Origin: Strigops habroptila
Taxonomy: Eukaryota > Chordata > Aves > Psittaciformes > Psittacidae
Reading direction: 5' to 3'
DNA: 64,000 bases
Assembly: GCF_004027225.2 (NCBI RefSeq)
Contig: NC_044288.2
Span: 2,572,719-2,636,718 of the forward strand
Part shown: positions 13,301 to 21,486 of the stretch, piece by piece
Layout: every line of letters begins with the position of its first letter
How positions within the stretch are numbered: the stretch's first letter is position 1
Notes under the pieces: model-generated
Seen by the model: only the letters and a program-made list of their open reading frames with translations
What the model was told of the DNA's origin: nothing
Databases searched by the model: none
Position numbers and translations under genes: made by a program

Positions 13301-16300
13301 AGTGCTAGAGGGAAAAGGAGAGATCAGCGCTAAAGGGTGCAGAGTTGCTCTATTGCAGGTTAAGTCAACCTTGCCACTTCAAGAATCCTTTCCCTCAGGG
13401 AAGTCAGTGAGGAACACACAGTTACTCGCCAGTGAAGAAGTGTAAGGTTGAGGAAAGGACTTCAAGCCAAATCATAGGTAGTATAATGCTCCTGCTGAGC
13501 ATCAGAGGAAGGTGTGACAGACGGAGATGTGCTTCCCCCAACAGTTTTATGCCAGCTCCAGCTGCCCCAGCTTTCCCACCAATCCCCTCTGAAGGGAAAT
13601 GATTAAGGGTTAAACTTGAGCCTAGTTTCCATGGGAGGGACTTCAGTGTTTTATACTTCACTGTTGCCTGGATCAGATAAGACCAGTTGTGGTCAGTTAC
13701 TGTGATGCCTAGACCTGGGCATGGCATCCAAAGAACCTATGGCTTTCCTTGCCCTACAGCAAAGAGATCCTGAAGATGTGGGATGTAGCTGACTGCAGAA
13801 TGCTCACCAGCCTGTGGCAGAAGGCGTGAATTGTGCAGCTGACATCCACTGTAGATACACTTGTTCCTCACTCCGGCCAGCTGAAGACAACCAGGCAAGT
13901 CAATAGTCTTCATGTCCAAGGATACTGAGCTAGAGACAGGATTTGACAACTTTAAACACAGAAGTTTAATCAAGCGCTCTATTTCCTCGGCTAGAACTAC
14001 CCACTGACACATGCCATGTCCTGCCATGGCTCTTCTTCAGGAGCTCCAGCTGCAGAAAACATGCAGAGTCACACGCAGGGTCCACTTTTATGGGAATTGT
14101 CAGTCATAAAAAGGACTCCTCAATCAAACAGTTGTATCTTAGGAAAGATCCCTTATCACACCTAGAACTGGCTTTGGAATTTTCATGTTTTCCTGGATTT
14201 TTCTCTTGAGTCAAGTTTTATTATTCTGTTCTTTCCTCTTATGTGTGAGAATTTACAAAATATGCCTCCTTCAACCTACTTCAGCTCATTTTTATCACTG
14301 AATTCAATAATCTCAGAATAAGAAGAGCCCTCTGTTCTCCCCCTAATTAAGATGCTTTTAAGCATCTCCCTTTTCTTCTTCCTTTGGGTGATACCTAATT
14401 AGCTCTTGTAATTAAAACTGCACCCGAAGGGCTGAGCTTTGCATAGATGTTGGCTTTGTTGCAGGCAATGCCATGGGGTTACTGTGAGGCTTGGGTTGTT
14501 CCTCAGCACTTGAGGGACACCTGAGGGGCCTTACAGAAGATCCCAGCAAGGATGGCGTCTGAGGTTTTGGGATCAGGGCCTTGGGGGACTTTTCTGGATG
14601 TCTAGTATTTTTAAACTGGTTTTCCAGACATGTTGACTTCCAGTATTTCCTTCCGGAGCACTCACCAGTGAATCCAGAGTTTCCCCAAGTGAATGTGGAC
14701 AGCCTGCCCCAGAAGATTTTCCATCATTCAGCCTGATATCATATTTCCCTCTGTTCATTGATCTTAGGACCAGAAAAAAAACCACCAACCCATCCGAAAA
14801 TGTATTAGTTTGAATTTTCTCCCTGTTTGGATGTCTTCCTTCAAGCCCACATGCTGTAGCAGGGCTGGGGAGCATTTCTTATAGTCTCACCTACAGCAAA
14901 TGTGATGCTCCCCTTGTGCTGTCATGCATGCAGCCAGCTGGGCCTCAAGCTGCCCAAACGGGGATGCTTTGTCCTCTGAGACCAAGAGCTCACTAAGGTT
15001 CTTCTGTGACTTAAGACAAATTTGCTCAGGACCATTCACAAGAGTACGCAGCCTCCCCCTTTTCCCCCAGCTCTGCTGTCTCAGTCACTTTCACAGTGCT
15101 CTTGGGCACCTGGATTCCTTTCACTTCATCCATCACCACCCAGCCATCAAATAAGGAAGAAAAATGGTATCGACTTTTGTCATTATTTATTACAAATTAT
15201 ATTTTGCAAAGTACTGTCTGGAAAAAAAAGAAATCAATAGATTTAAATAAATACACAGATTTCAGGATGCTACATATGGCATGTGTGCAATAAGTCACTT
15301 AAAGATGAGACATTGCACACACAAGGAGATATACATAGTACTTTACAGCAGTAGTCTTATTTTAAATTACTAGGCTCACATTAAACCATGTGCAAAGTTT
15401 CCTCTGGAACAAACCCTTTAAGGATTATTCTTTTTTTTTTTTTTTTTAGAATGACTCAAACCTTCAGAAGGTTAAATATAGAAAAGATTCTCTGCAGCTT
15501 TGGGGACCAAATGATGAGTCTGCTCTGCCATTTACAATACAATCAGTTGGTCTCATTTCCCCCCCCCTAGGGCTTAAAGCGGAAATCAAAGAAGCATTTT
15601 GTATGTCCAATGGGACTACACTTGCAGCAGCCACAGATTTTGGTCCACCATCAGCTTCAAGCAGCCTTTTAAAATGCTCATGTGTAATACTGGATTGGGC
15701 AGCAAGAGGGACTCAACAGTGGTTCCAGGAGAGCAATTATTTACCTGCACTAACTGGATCTGCAGCCACGATTTATAATATAAGTAAATCTGCCCAGGCA
15801 AACAAAAGTGCATTTGTGGTACAGCTCCAGAGCCTCAAGATGGGTTTTCCTGTAAGATCAGTTCCTAGGTCCTGGGCTCAGTGCTTATTCCAAATTATTC
15901 CTTCCCTTTGAGCCAGCAGCTCCGTGCTGCTCCATGGCCTGGGAGGCAGCCGTAACCCTGGCATGGGTTTAAATCCCAGCCTTTCTTCTAAAGCTGTGCA
16001 GACAGTGCTGTGCTCTCTTCTTCCCAATCCTTTCCTCCACATCAATCCCACCAGGCTGCCCCTTGCCTAATGCATTCTCTGTTCAGGCTACTTCTCATAG
16101 TGACATGCTACCCATATATTGGTCATTTATTATATGGAGTCTAACTCCAAGACCTGATCTAAGCAAAGCAGCAAGCAAGCCTTTGCGTGCTATTTTCTCA
16201 CCACCCATCTTCTCTGCCCCTAGCCTTTCCTGTCAGGCAGAGCTGAGAGAAAGCTGGGATATTAGGTTAAGAGCTGGACGTACTCTACCCCAGGGTATGT

Positions 16301-16574
16301 CCAAGGAGATGAGACAGGGAACTCATCCAGACCTGCTCGGACGCAGTGGGGCTCCCTCCCCCAGACTACATGCATGGGGCTCCTGCAGAAATGCAGCTCT
16401 GCTTCAGCCTCCCCCCTGCTGCTGCTGCACTGAGTGGCAGGGGTCATGCTTGGATTTGATGCAAGCTCCAGTGTAAGCAAGCTATCCTCCACCTAAATGA
16501 GAGCCACTTAAGGACGGCCCTTCAGTTAATTCCTCAGCCAAGGAACGTCACTGACTGCTCAGTCGGCTTTCAGG
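10381..16574. other. Intergenic DNA downstream of EDN2; no gene supported
   Basis: No recognised coding exon. It contains AT-rich patches at 11.19-11.30, 12.6-13.05 and 14.2-14.47 kb rich in TAATTA/GATTAAT-type words, a T17 run, and a small minus-strand frame with a signal-peptide-like start (10915-11130) treated under findings. The 187-codon frame at 11088-11651 has no recognisable content. Confidence 0.55.
15431..15447. repeat. T17 homopolymer
   Basis: Seventeen T in a row. No SINE-like body is recognised upstream on the opposite strand, so it is called only a homopolymer. Confidence 0.9.
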
Positions 16575-17187
16575 CTTCTAGATGATACACTTGTTTTAAT
16601 AAAAACTGGGAGCTGTTTTACCATGGGAGTCTCATTCACACGCACATCACACTGCCTGGCAAGTAAGAGAAGAAAGTGCAAAGGCGGGCATGCGCTGGAG
16701 GCAGCTTATCCCCGTCTACAATGACCAGCCAATCCACCTCTGACTGGGGCCAAGCTGGGACCATGCTTGGACATGGCTCAATGGCAGAGCAGACCAGGCC
16801 AGAGCTATGGGCTCAGTGCTGCCAGGTCCAGAACCGCACAGAGCTGCCTGGTTTCTATGTGATTCAGCTGCCCAGTATGGGCTGACCCTCTGCCTCAGAC
16901 TCCAGTGCAGAGTTAAGCTAGTACTCCTCCAGCAAGACCCTTGCCTGATCCAAAAAGGCACAATTCAGCTCCACGACACATCTGTGACTGTATAGAGAGA
17001 CAGTTTTCCCTTTACAACAGTCTCTGGAGTGCATTCAGCACTGGTTCACGCAACAGGAGCATGGAGACTTCCACTTCTTCCCCCTTCCACTCATGGCCTT
17101 TCCTTCAGCTCTAACTACCAACAGTGGAGTTAGTGGCACCCACAGGACTCCCAGATTCTTCTGGTGAACTTGGCATGCACCTGCTTC
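16575..17187 (-). other. EDN2: EDN2 3' UTR (3' end uncertain)
   Basis: This region is downstream of the EDN2 stop on the minus strand. An ATTAAA lies at 16595-16600, giving a 3' UTR of about 0.6 kb. The next candidate, AATAAA at 16126-16131, would give about 1.07 kb. No transcript evidence is available, so the end is a choice between two signals. Confidence 0.4.
16595..16600 (-). terminator. Candidate EDN2 polyadenylation signal ATTAAA
   Basis: This is a variant hexamer on the minus strand about 590 nt after the EDN2 stop, the first good signal downstream. The canonical AATAAA at 16126-16131 is the alternative. Confidence 0.35.
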
Positions 17188-17299
17188 TTATCTCTTCTTC
17201 TTCCAGATGTTTTTCTTCCAAGGCAAAACTGCCGGCTGTGCGCTCCTCCGGAAACGCTGCTGATGCTTTCTGAACTGCAGGCCGGAGATGGCAAGATCC
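17188..17299 (-). CDS. EDN2: EDN2 coding exon 5 and stop
   Basis: Acceptor CTGTTTGCAG is followed by 112 nt ending in TAA (17188-17190). The product starts DLAISG, comparable to mammalian DISTVKS, contains F-R-K-x-Q-Q (mammals F-A-K-R-Q-Q) and ends in a Trp plus basic cluster (WKKKR; mammals WRKR). The match in length and end supports this as the terminal coding exon. Confidence 0.85.
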
Positions 17300-20200
17300 C
17301 TGCAAACAGAGAAGAGACACGATGGTCATTCTCCAGTCCCTTTTCCTACCACACAGCAACATCCTGTAAATATACATAACATATTTATATACCCCTTGCC
17401 AAGATACTTTCTGAGGCAGAAGATGGGGGAAGGAGGAGGGAGAATTTCTAGCTGCAGCTGTATTAAGCCACAGCAGAGATCCATCCAGCCCAATATCCCC
17501 TTTCCACTGGTGGCAGAGAATCCAAGGAGCCCTGCAGCAGGGTATGACCCAAGTGATGCTTCCCCAGTTCTGCCTTTCAGAAAGTGTTCCCATTGCATCT
17601 GATTTAACTGTCACCAACAGACCGATGAGTCCTTCAATGTGTCAACTCGCTTTAACTCATTTATGTTCCTGGTGTCAACAGTTTCTTCCAGCAGCGAGTT
17701 CCACAACTCACTGATGTGAGAAAAGCTTTTGGTCTAAAGTTGCTGCCCAATCAATCAGTTCCTACCTGGTGCTGCCCCTCCCCTTCTTGTATGTCACCCA
17801 TTCGATATCAGAGGAACTTCCCACTCCAATCAAGAATCACATTTTATGTGATATTCCTCTAGTTTTAGAAGGACACAACCAACCCTGGTTCCCCCAGCTG
17901 TTAGCCTTCAATTCTAGAGAGCAAAAATAGTCAAGCCTACTCATTTAAAGGATGACAAGAGAGGGAAGTCAGGTTGAATCCAAGTGGTAACCACAGCCTG
18001 GGGTCACAAAAGCAGATTTTAAAGTGCTCATGAGGGATGCTCAGAGTGGGGTTAAGTGGCATGCTCACCTGAGAGCTCTCAGCAGGCCATGATGGGAAGG
18101 CCTCACACCACTGCTCTGCGGAGGGTTCATTGATGCTCCAGAGCTCACTGGGAGCTTCAGACTCTGAAGGTACCTAATGAGCAAAAGGAGACACATGAGC
18201 CACTCACATCCAGCCATGCTATGGCACATGCCAGGGGGAGTGTTGCTCTAACATCACCAGTGACAGACTAAGACAGTTATATGAATGTATTTGAAGGGTT
18301 AATTGCAGCTTTTTAAGAGCTATTCATAGCTCACTGTTATTGCCATCCTCTTCTGTCAGACCTCACTCTATTCACAGTCATACGTAATGATTGGGGATTT
18401 TAACTATTGCCTTGCTATGAAATTAGTGACAGGTCTCTACAATGACTTTGCTCCCCACCTCCCCCACAGTGCAAGCACTCCTCTATGCCGCTGGCTGGAG
18501 CAAGACAACCAAAAGCCCATGTGCACTATGAAAAGAGCTGGCTACAGATGATATTTGACTTCTAAGTCCCAGCTCACATCGTCCTCCTCTCCTGCAGCCT
18601 CTCCCACCTAAGCCATGCAGGAGACATTGGTATCCCAAAGTTTGACACCCTCCGCCTGCCCCTCTCCCAGCATGCTGCCAGCTCCCCCCTTTGCACCCCT
18701 CACTTCCTCAGCCTCCTGCCAACGGATAGAGGTAGCATTGCTTCATATCACCTAGTAAGGAGACTATTGTACAATAGGAATACCCTAGCGACACTTTGCC
18801 AGGGCCTCTTGGGAGGGGTATGAAAGCCACTAGACAAGTTCCAGCTGTTTGCTAAGAGCTGCACAGCCATCCCCAGAGAGGCTGTAGAGCTCCTCCAGCT
18901 CCTGTCTGCTTGCACCCCCCTTGAGCAGCCCCCAGAGAAATCCCCAGGACCCCCTTGGCTTACCCAGGCTTCGCCTGGCAGAAGGCAGCACAGATGCTGT
19001 CCCTCGAGTGTGAGCACTCACACCTGCCGAGCGATCTCTTGCGCCGCTTCGGAGGGCTCCCCAAGCCATAGGGAGCGGTGTGCCTGTTAAAAACAAAAGG
19101 CATCAGCTATGCAACTACCTTCTTTATTAGCCACAGGTTTATAACACAGTCCTGGGAGGCAGCCAAGCCGGTGCCAGGATAATAAAAGACTCGTCTGTAG
19201 ACATAAGGTGAAAAGGCCACTGATAGGTCTAAGCCTTTAAACTCCAGCTCCTCTCCCACCTACTGTTTTCTCCACCCTACCCCTCCCACGGAGATTACCA
19301 GTATGTGCTGGGTTGCAAGTGGAATTTTCTCTCCTTGCAGCAGCCCAGACACCCATTGCAAGGGTCACCACATATGCTGGGTGAGCTGGCAGCATGGCAA
19401 AGCACTGCCCCAATCCACCAGCAGCAAGCAGCCAGTTCCTTAAGCACCAAGATGTCAGTGCTTTCCTTCCCCACCTCCCTGGGTTTTAACACACAGGACA
19501 TGGTACAAATGAAGATGTCTTGGGGCCATAACAGGTTCTTCTGATCACAGCATGCTTTCAGAGCTGTTAGCACATTCCCCGCTCCATCTCTGATAGCGAT
19601 CTACTCTCCCAGAGGGTTTAGGATTGGCAGTGTCTGCAACTATTCTCCGAGCAAGCAGCGAGTTGTAATTGCACGTTAGTAAGCGTGATTATAACCACAC
19701 CTGAGTACATGTGTTTTGCTACAGTGTGATGGCCATTGGTCTGAAACAGCTTGGAAAGCTGCTTTAGCATTCCTGAGGGCAGTACTTGGCAGCCACAGGA
19801 TGTTAGTGCCAGCCCACCACTGTCTCATTAACAATGCTGGCAGTCAGCAGCCAGGGTTACAGTGTGCAAGTGAGTAGAGAAACTTTCTGACTTGCAGCTC
19901 TAACACCTCAAAGTTGTTTTCAGCTTGCAGAGCTACAGAAAAGGTTGGAAAAAGATGAGCCCTGGAGGCAGCAGCACCCTGGGCTTTCATCCCACTGCCC
20001 TGCGCGTTATACTGAAACTCTTGAGCAGAAGCACGGCTTGTCCCAATCTAGATTTTGGAACAGACTGGACTAGCAGTGCTCTCCAGAGCAGGTGCTACAA
20101 AAGCCTCTCACAACCAGGACCCTTTCCCACCTTCCTCTAACCTAACCCCATCCTCTATCAGAAAGTACAGTCACTTACTCACCAAGAGTTGTGTCCCCCC

Positions 20201-20798
20201 CCCCCCCAAAAAGCTATGTTCCTGCTCACCCAGGTGTGTTGACCCAGATGATATCCAGGTGACAGAAGTAGATGCATTCTTTATCCAGCCAGCTATTGCA
20301 GGAACATCGCTTGGTCCTCGAGTGCGCAGCCATAGGGGACTCCAGTGGAGAGTGGCCCATACCTGCAGCAGAAGGAGGAAGAGATGAGTTGCAGGTTCGG
20401 TGCAGAGCGCTGGAGTGCCTGTCCGTCTGTCATCTCTGCAATTACACCTCCCGTAAGGCTTACAGCGACTTCAGCGTGCAGGCGGTTTTACAGGAGGTGC
20501 AGCCTTCACCCATCAGGCTCCTAAAGGACTTGCACAACCCTGGTGCCTGCAGGGGCTACCCCGGAGCAAAGGAGCCGGGCAATGCCCCTCGTCCCGCCGC
20601 CAGCCTCGGGGCAGACCCCGGGCACCCTCCGGCACACTGGCAGCCCCACTCCCCAAGTCGAGGGGCGCGGAGGGGTGGCCCCGACAGGGCAAGCACCCCC
20701 GGGGCACCGAGACCCCCCCCAGCCCGGGGCTCACCGTCTTCCAGGAAGGCGCAGAGGGCGAGCCCCAGCAGCAGGACGCCGGCGGGGTAGCTGGGCAT
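17188..20798 (-). CDS. EDN2: Preproendothelin-2, complete coding region in five exons
   Basis: Encodes the precursor of endothelin-2, a secreted vasoactive and smooth-muscle-contracting 21-residue peptide that acts on the GPCRs EDNRA and EDNRB. Coding exons on the minus strand are 20798-20735, 20362-20230, 19083-18964, 18173-18069 and 17299-17188, totalling 534 nt, that is 177 codons plus stop; human EDN2 has 178. All four introns are GT-AG with clear polypyrimidine tracts, and phases match (1, 2, 2, 2). Residues 1 to about 20 are a signal peptide, residues 39-40 (KR) a convertase site, and 41-61 the mature peptide with Cys at 1, 3, 11 and 15. Residues 78-82 are a second basic site (KRRKR) and 87-101 the endothelin-like CxC-CxxxC motif. 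The C-terminus is basic, ending WKKKR. Trp6-Leu7 of the mature peptide is the ET-2 signature, since ET-1 has Leu-Met. HIVEP3 on the same strand upstream fits human 1p34 order. The exon joins are my own reconstruction; I am very confident about exons 1-3 and confident about 4-5. Confidence 0.95.
17300..18068 (-). other. EDN2 intron 4
   Basis: A 769-nt GT-AG intron, more than half of it occupied by an old L3/CR1-like LINE remnant. Confidence 0.75.
17465..17830 (-). mobile_element. Ancient L3/CR1-like LINE 3' fragment in EDN2 intron 4
   Basis: The plus strand carries landmarks of the reverse-complemented 3' region of amniote L3/CR1-type LINEs in the expected order. These are a 'GATCCATCCAGCCCAATATC' block, then a 'GCGAGTTCCACAACTCA' block followed by 'GTGAGAAAAGCTTTTGGT', then a Leu/Pro-rich coding remnant. 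It is highly diverged, so insertion predates most avian radiations. The identification is by recall of the family pattern. Confidence 0.65.
18069..18173 (-). CDS. EDN2: EDN2 coding exon 4
   Basis: The exon is 105 nt between acceptor CTCATTAG and donor GTGAGC, phase 2 on both sides. The encoded stretch (residues 107-140) is poorly conserved but ends GLLRALR across the junction. This lines up with the GELLQRLR at the same place in mammalian EDN2. The assignment rests on frame compatibility, splice sites and that short match. Confidence 0.82.
18174..18963 (-). other. EDN2 intron 3
   Basis: A 790-nt GT-AG intron with no repeat or RNA gene recognised. Open frames running through its donor side are read-through of exon 3 in other frames. 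Confidence 0.8.
18964..19083 (-). CDS. EDN2: EDN2 coding exon 3 (convertase site and endothelin-like motif)
   Basis: The exon is 120 nt with acceptor TTTTTAACAG and donor GTAAGC, phase 2 on both sides. It begins with the conserved TAPYGLG after the mature peptide, then KRRKR, a furin-type site, then the endothelin-like domain with spacing CxC(7)C(3)C, as in all vertebrate preproendothelins. After the last Cys the sequence reads QAKPG, whereas mammalian ET-2 has a Pro-Trp there. Confidence 0.93.
19084..20229 (-). other. EDN2 intron 2
   Basis: An 1146-nt GT-AG intron. It holds the G-run next to its donor and an AT-rich patch near 19650-19710 with TAATTG and GATTATAACC motifs that could bind homeodomain factors (weak). 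No repeats are recognised. Confidence 0.8.
20195..20207. repeat. C13 homopolymer (G13 on the EDN2 strand)
   Basis: Thirteen consecutive C on the plus strand. In the EDN2 pre-mRNA this is a G-run starting about 22 nt after the exon 2 donor. G-runs near donors can act as intronic splicing enhancers; that role is inference. Confidence 0.9.
20230..20362 (-). CDS. EDN2: EDN2 coding exon 2 (mature endothelin-2)
   Basis: The exon is 133 nt, preceded by a strong acceptor (pyrimidine tract, CTGCAG) and followed by GTGAGC. It carries a short propeptide, the KR cleavage site and the whole mature peptide, then the VNTP that follows Trp21 in endothelin precursors. The Trp21-Val22 bond is the endothelin-converting-enzyme cut. 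Confidence 0.97.
20244..20306 (-). other. EDN2: Mature endothelin-2 peptide, 21 residues
   Basis: The region encodes Cys1 to Trp21 with the four invariant Cys (1, 3, 11, 15; disulfides 1-15 and 3-11 in the family), Asp8-Lys9-Glu10 and the conserved C-terminal HLDIIW. Position 4 is Asn, as in rodent ET-2 (VIC), where human ET-2 has Ser. Position 12 is Ile where mammals have Val. Position 6 Trp and position 7 Leu mark it as ET-2 rather than ET-1 or ET-3. Confidence 0.96.
20363..20734 (-). other. EDN2 intron 1
   Basis: A 372-nt GT-AG intron, GC-rich at its 5' end as part of the CpG island. Nothing else is recognised in it. Confidence 0.85.
20735..20798 (-). CDS. EDN2: EDN2 coding exon 1 (signal peptide)
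   Basis: The exon holds 21 codons plus one base, starting at the ATG complementary to 20796-20798. The product begins [20 protein letters not shown], a typical hydrophobic secretory signal. It ends at a consensus donor (GAAGACG then GTGAGC). The frame stays open upstream to another Met near 20918, but that would add a hydrophilic, Arg/Gly-rich stretch before the signal peptide. I therefore chose the ATG directly in front of the hydrophobic core. Confidence 0.9.
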
Positions 20799-20973
20799 GG
20801 CGCGGGTCTGTCCGGCGCGGGGCTGCGCTGGAAGGAGCTGGAAGTTTTGGAAGTGTTTTCCTCGTTTTTCCCCTCTTTCCCCACTCTCAATCCCAGCTCT
20901 CCCGCTGCTCCTCCGCACGGTGCTTTACCGGAGCCGCCGCGATGCGTCTGAAGCCGCAGGCGCCGGGCAGGTG

Positions 20974-20980
20974 CTTTATA
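20974..20980 (-). promoter_or_regulatory. EDN2 TATA box
   Basis: The minus strand reads GCTATAAAGC about 175 nt upstream of the EDN2 ATG, inside a GC-rich promoter. This predicts a start site near 20945-20950 and a 5' UTR of about 150 nt with no intron. A TATA-driven promoter is known for endothelin genes. Confidence 0.75.
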
Positions 20981-20995
20981 GCGCGGCCGCCGCCG

Positions 20996-21017
20996 CGTCA
21001 CGGCCCCGCTCCGCCCC
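20996..21017 (-). promoter_or_regulatory. CRE/ATF half site (TGACG) and Sp1 GC box (GGGGCGG)
   Basis: On the minus strand the GC box (complement of 21011-21017) and TGACG (complement of 20996-21000) lie 16-45 nt upstream of the TATA box. The spacing is typical for a regulated TATA promoter. These are motif matches only; factor binding is inferred. Confidence 0.45.
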
Positions 21018-21080
21018 GCAGCGTGGAGCGGCCGCGGGCACGCGTGGGGGGCGCTGGCGCTTGGCGGGGAGGCCCCAGCG

Positions 21081-21166
21081 GGTAAACCTGTCCTCCCCCT
21101 TGGGTAGACCTGTCCGCCCCCGTGGGTAGACCCGTCCCCACCGTGGGTAGACCTGTCCCCCGTGGG
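21081..21166. repeat. Minisatellite, about 4 units of 19-23 bp
   Basis: Four imperfect units of the form GGTAGACCTGTCCNCC..GTGG run head to tail. The first is GGTAAACC and one has GACCCG. The tract lies 100-190 bp upstream of the EDN2 TATA box, inside the CpG island. Confidence 0.8.
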
Positions 21167-21486
21167 ACACCCGCCCCGCAGCCTGCGCGAAACACACGTG
21201 GGTCCTCCTATGGGGCAGAGAGAAGCGGCATGGGGAGGAAAGCTGCCCTTTGTGGGGTGCGATGGAGAGTGGGTGCAGCGTGCAAAGCCGGAGCGGGGGG
21301 CACCGTGTGCGCGGTTTGGGGGGCTCGGAGCCCGCCGGAGGCAGGTGAAGGCAGGGGGTAGTTTGCAGCCGCCGCCGGCAGATGGAGCGGGAGGGGTACA
21401 GGCAGCGTGCGCCGCTGTGGGAGCCCGCTGGCCGCCGCTGATCCCCAGGGGACCAACCCACCCCTCGCTTTTCGCTCCTCCAGGCA

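Larger units (their letters stand above)
20540..21480. promoter_or_regulatory. CpG island over EDN2 promoter and exon 1
   Basis: Roughly 0.9 kb is visibly GC-rich and CpG-dense, in sharp contrast to the AT-richer flanks. It covers EDN2 exon 1, the 5' UTR and the upstream promoter. Open frames here on both strands (up to 324 codons) are by-products of high GC and few stops, not genes. Confidence 0.8.

Noticed and set aside
16126-16131. AATAAA as the EDN2 polyadenylation signal
   Set aside because: Kept only as an alternative because an earlier ATTAAA exists at 16595-16600; transcripts are needed to choose.
1-16574. Possible FOXO6 coding sequence, expected left of EDN2 by human synteny
   Set aside because: No forkhead domain sequence is visible in any frame; if present it lies beyond the left edge.
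20556-20918. Longer EDN2 N-terminus starting at the upstream Met near 20918
   Set aside because: It would put about 40 hydrophilic residues before the signal peptide and use what looks like 5' UTR; the ATG at 20798 sits directly before the hydrophobic core.
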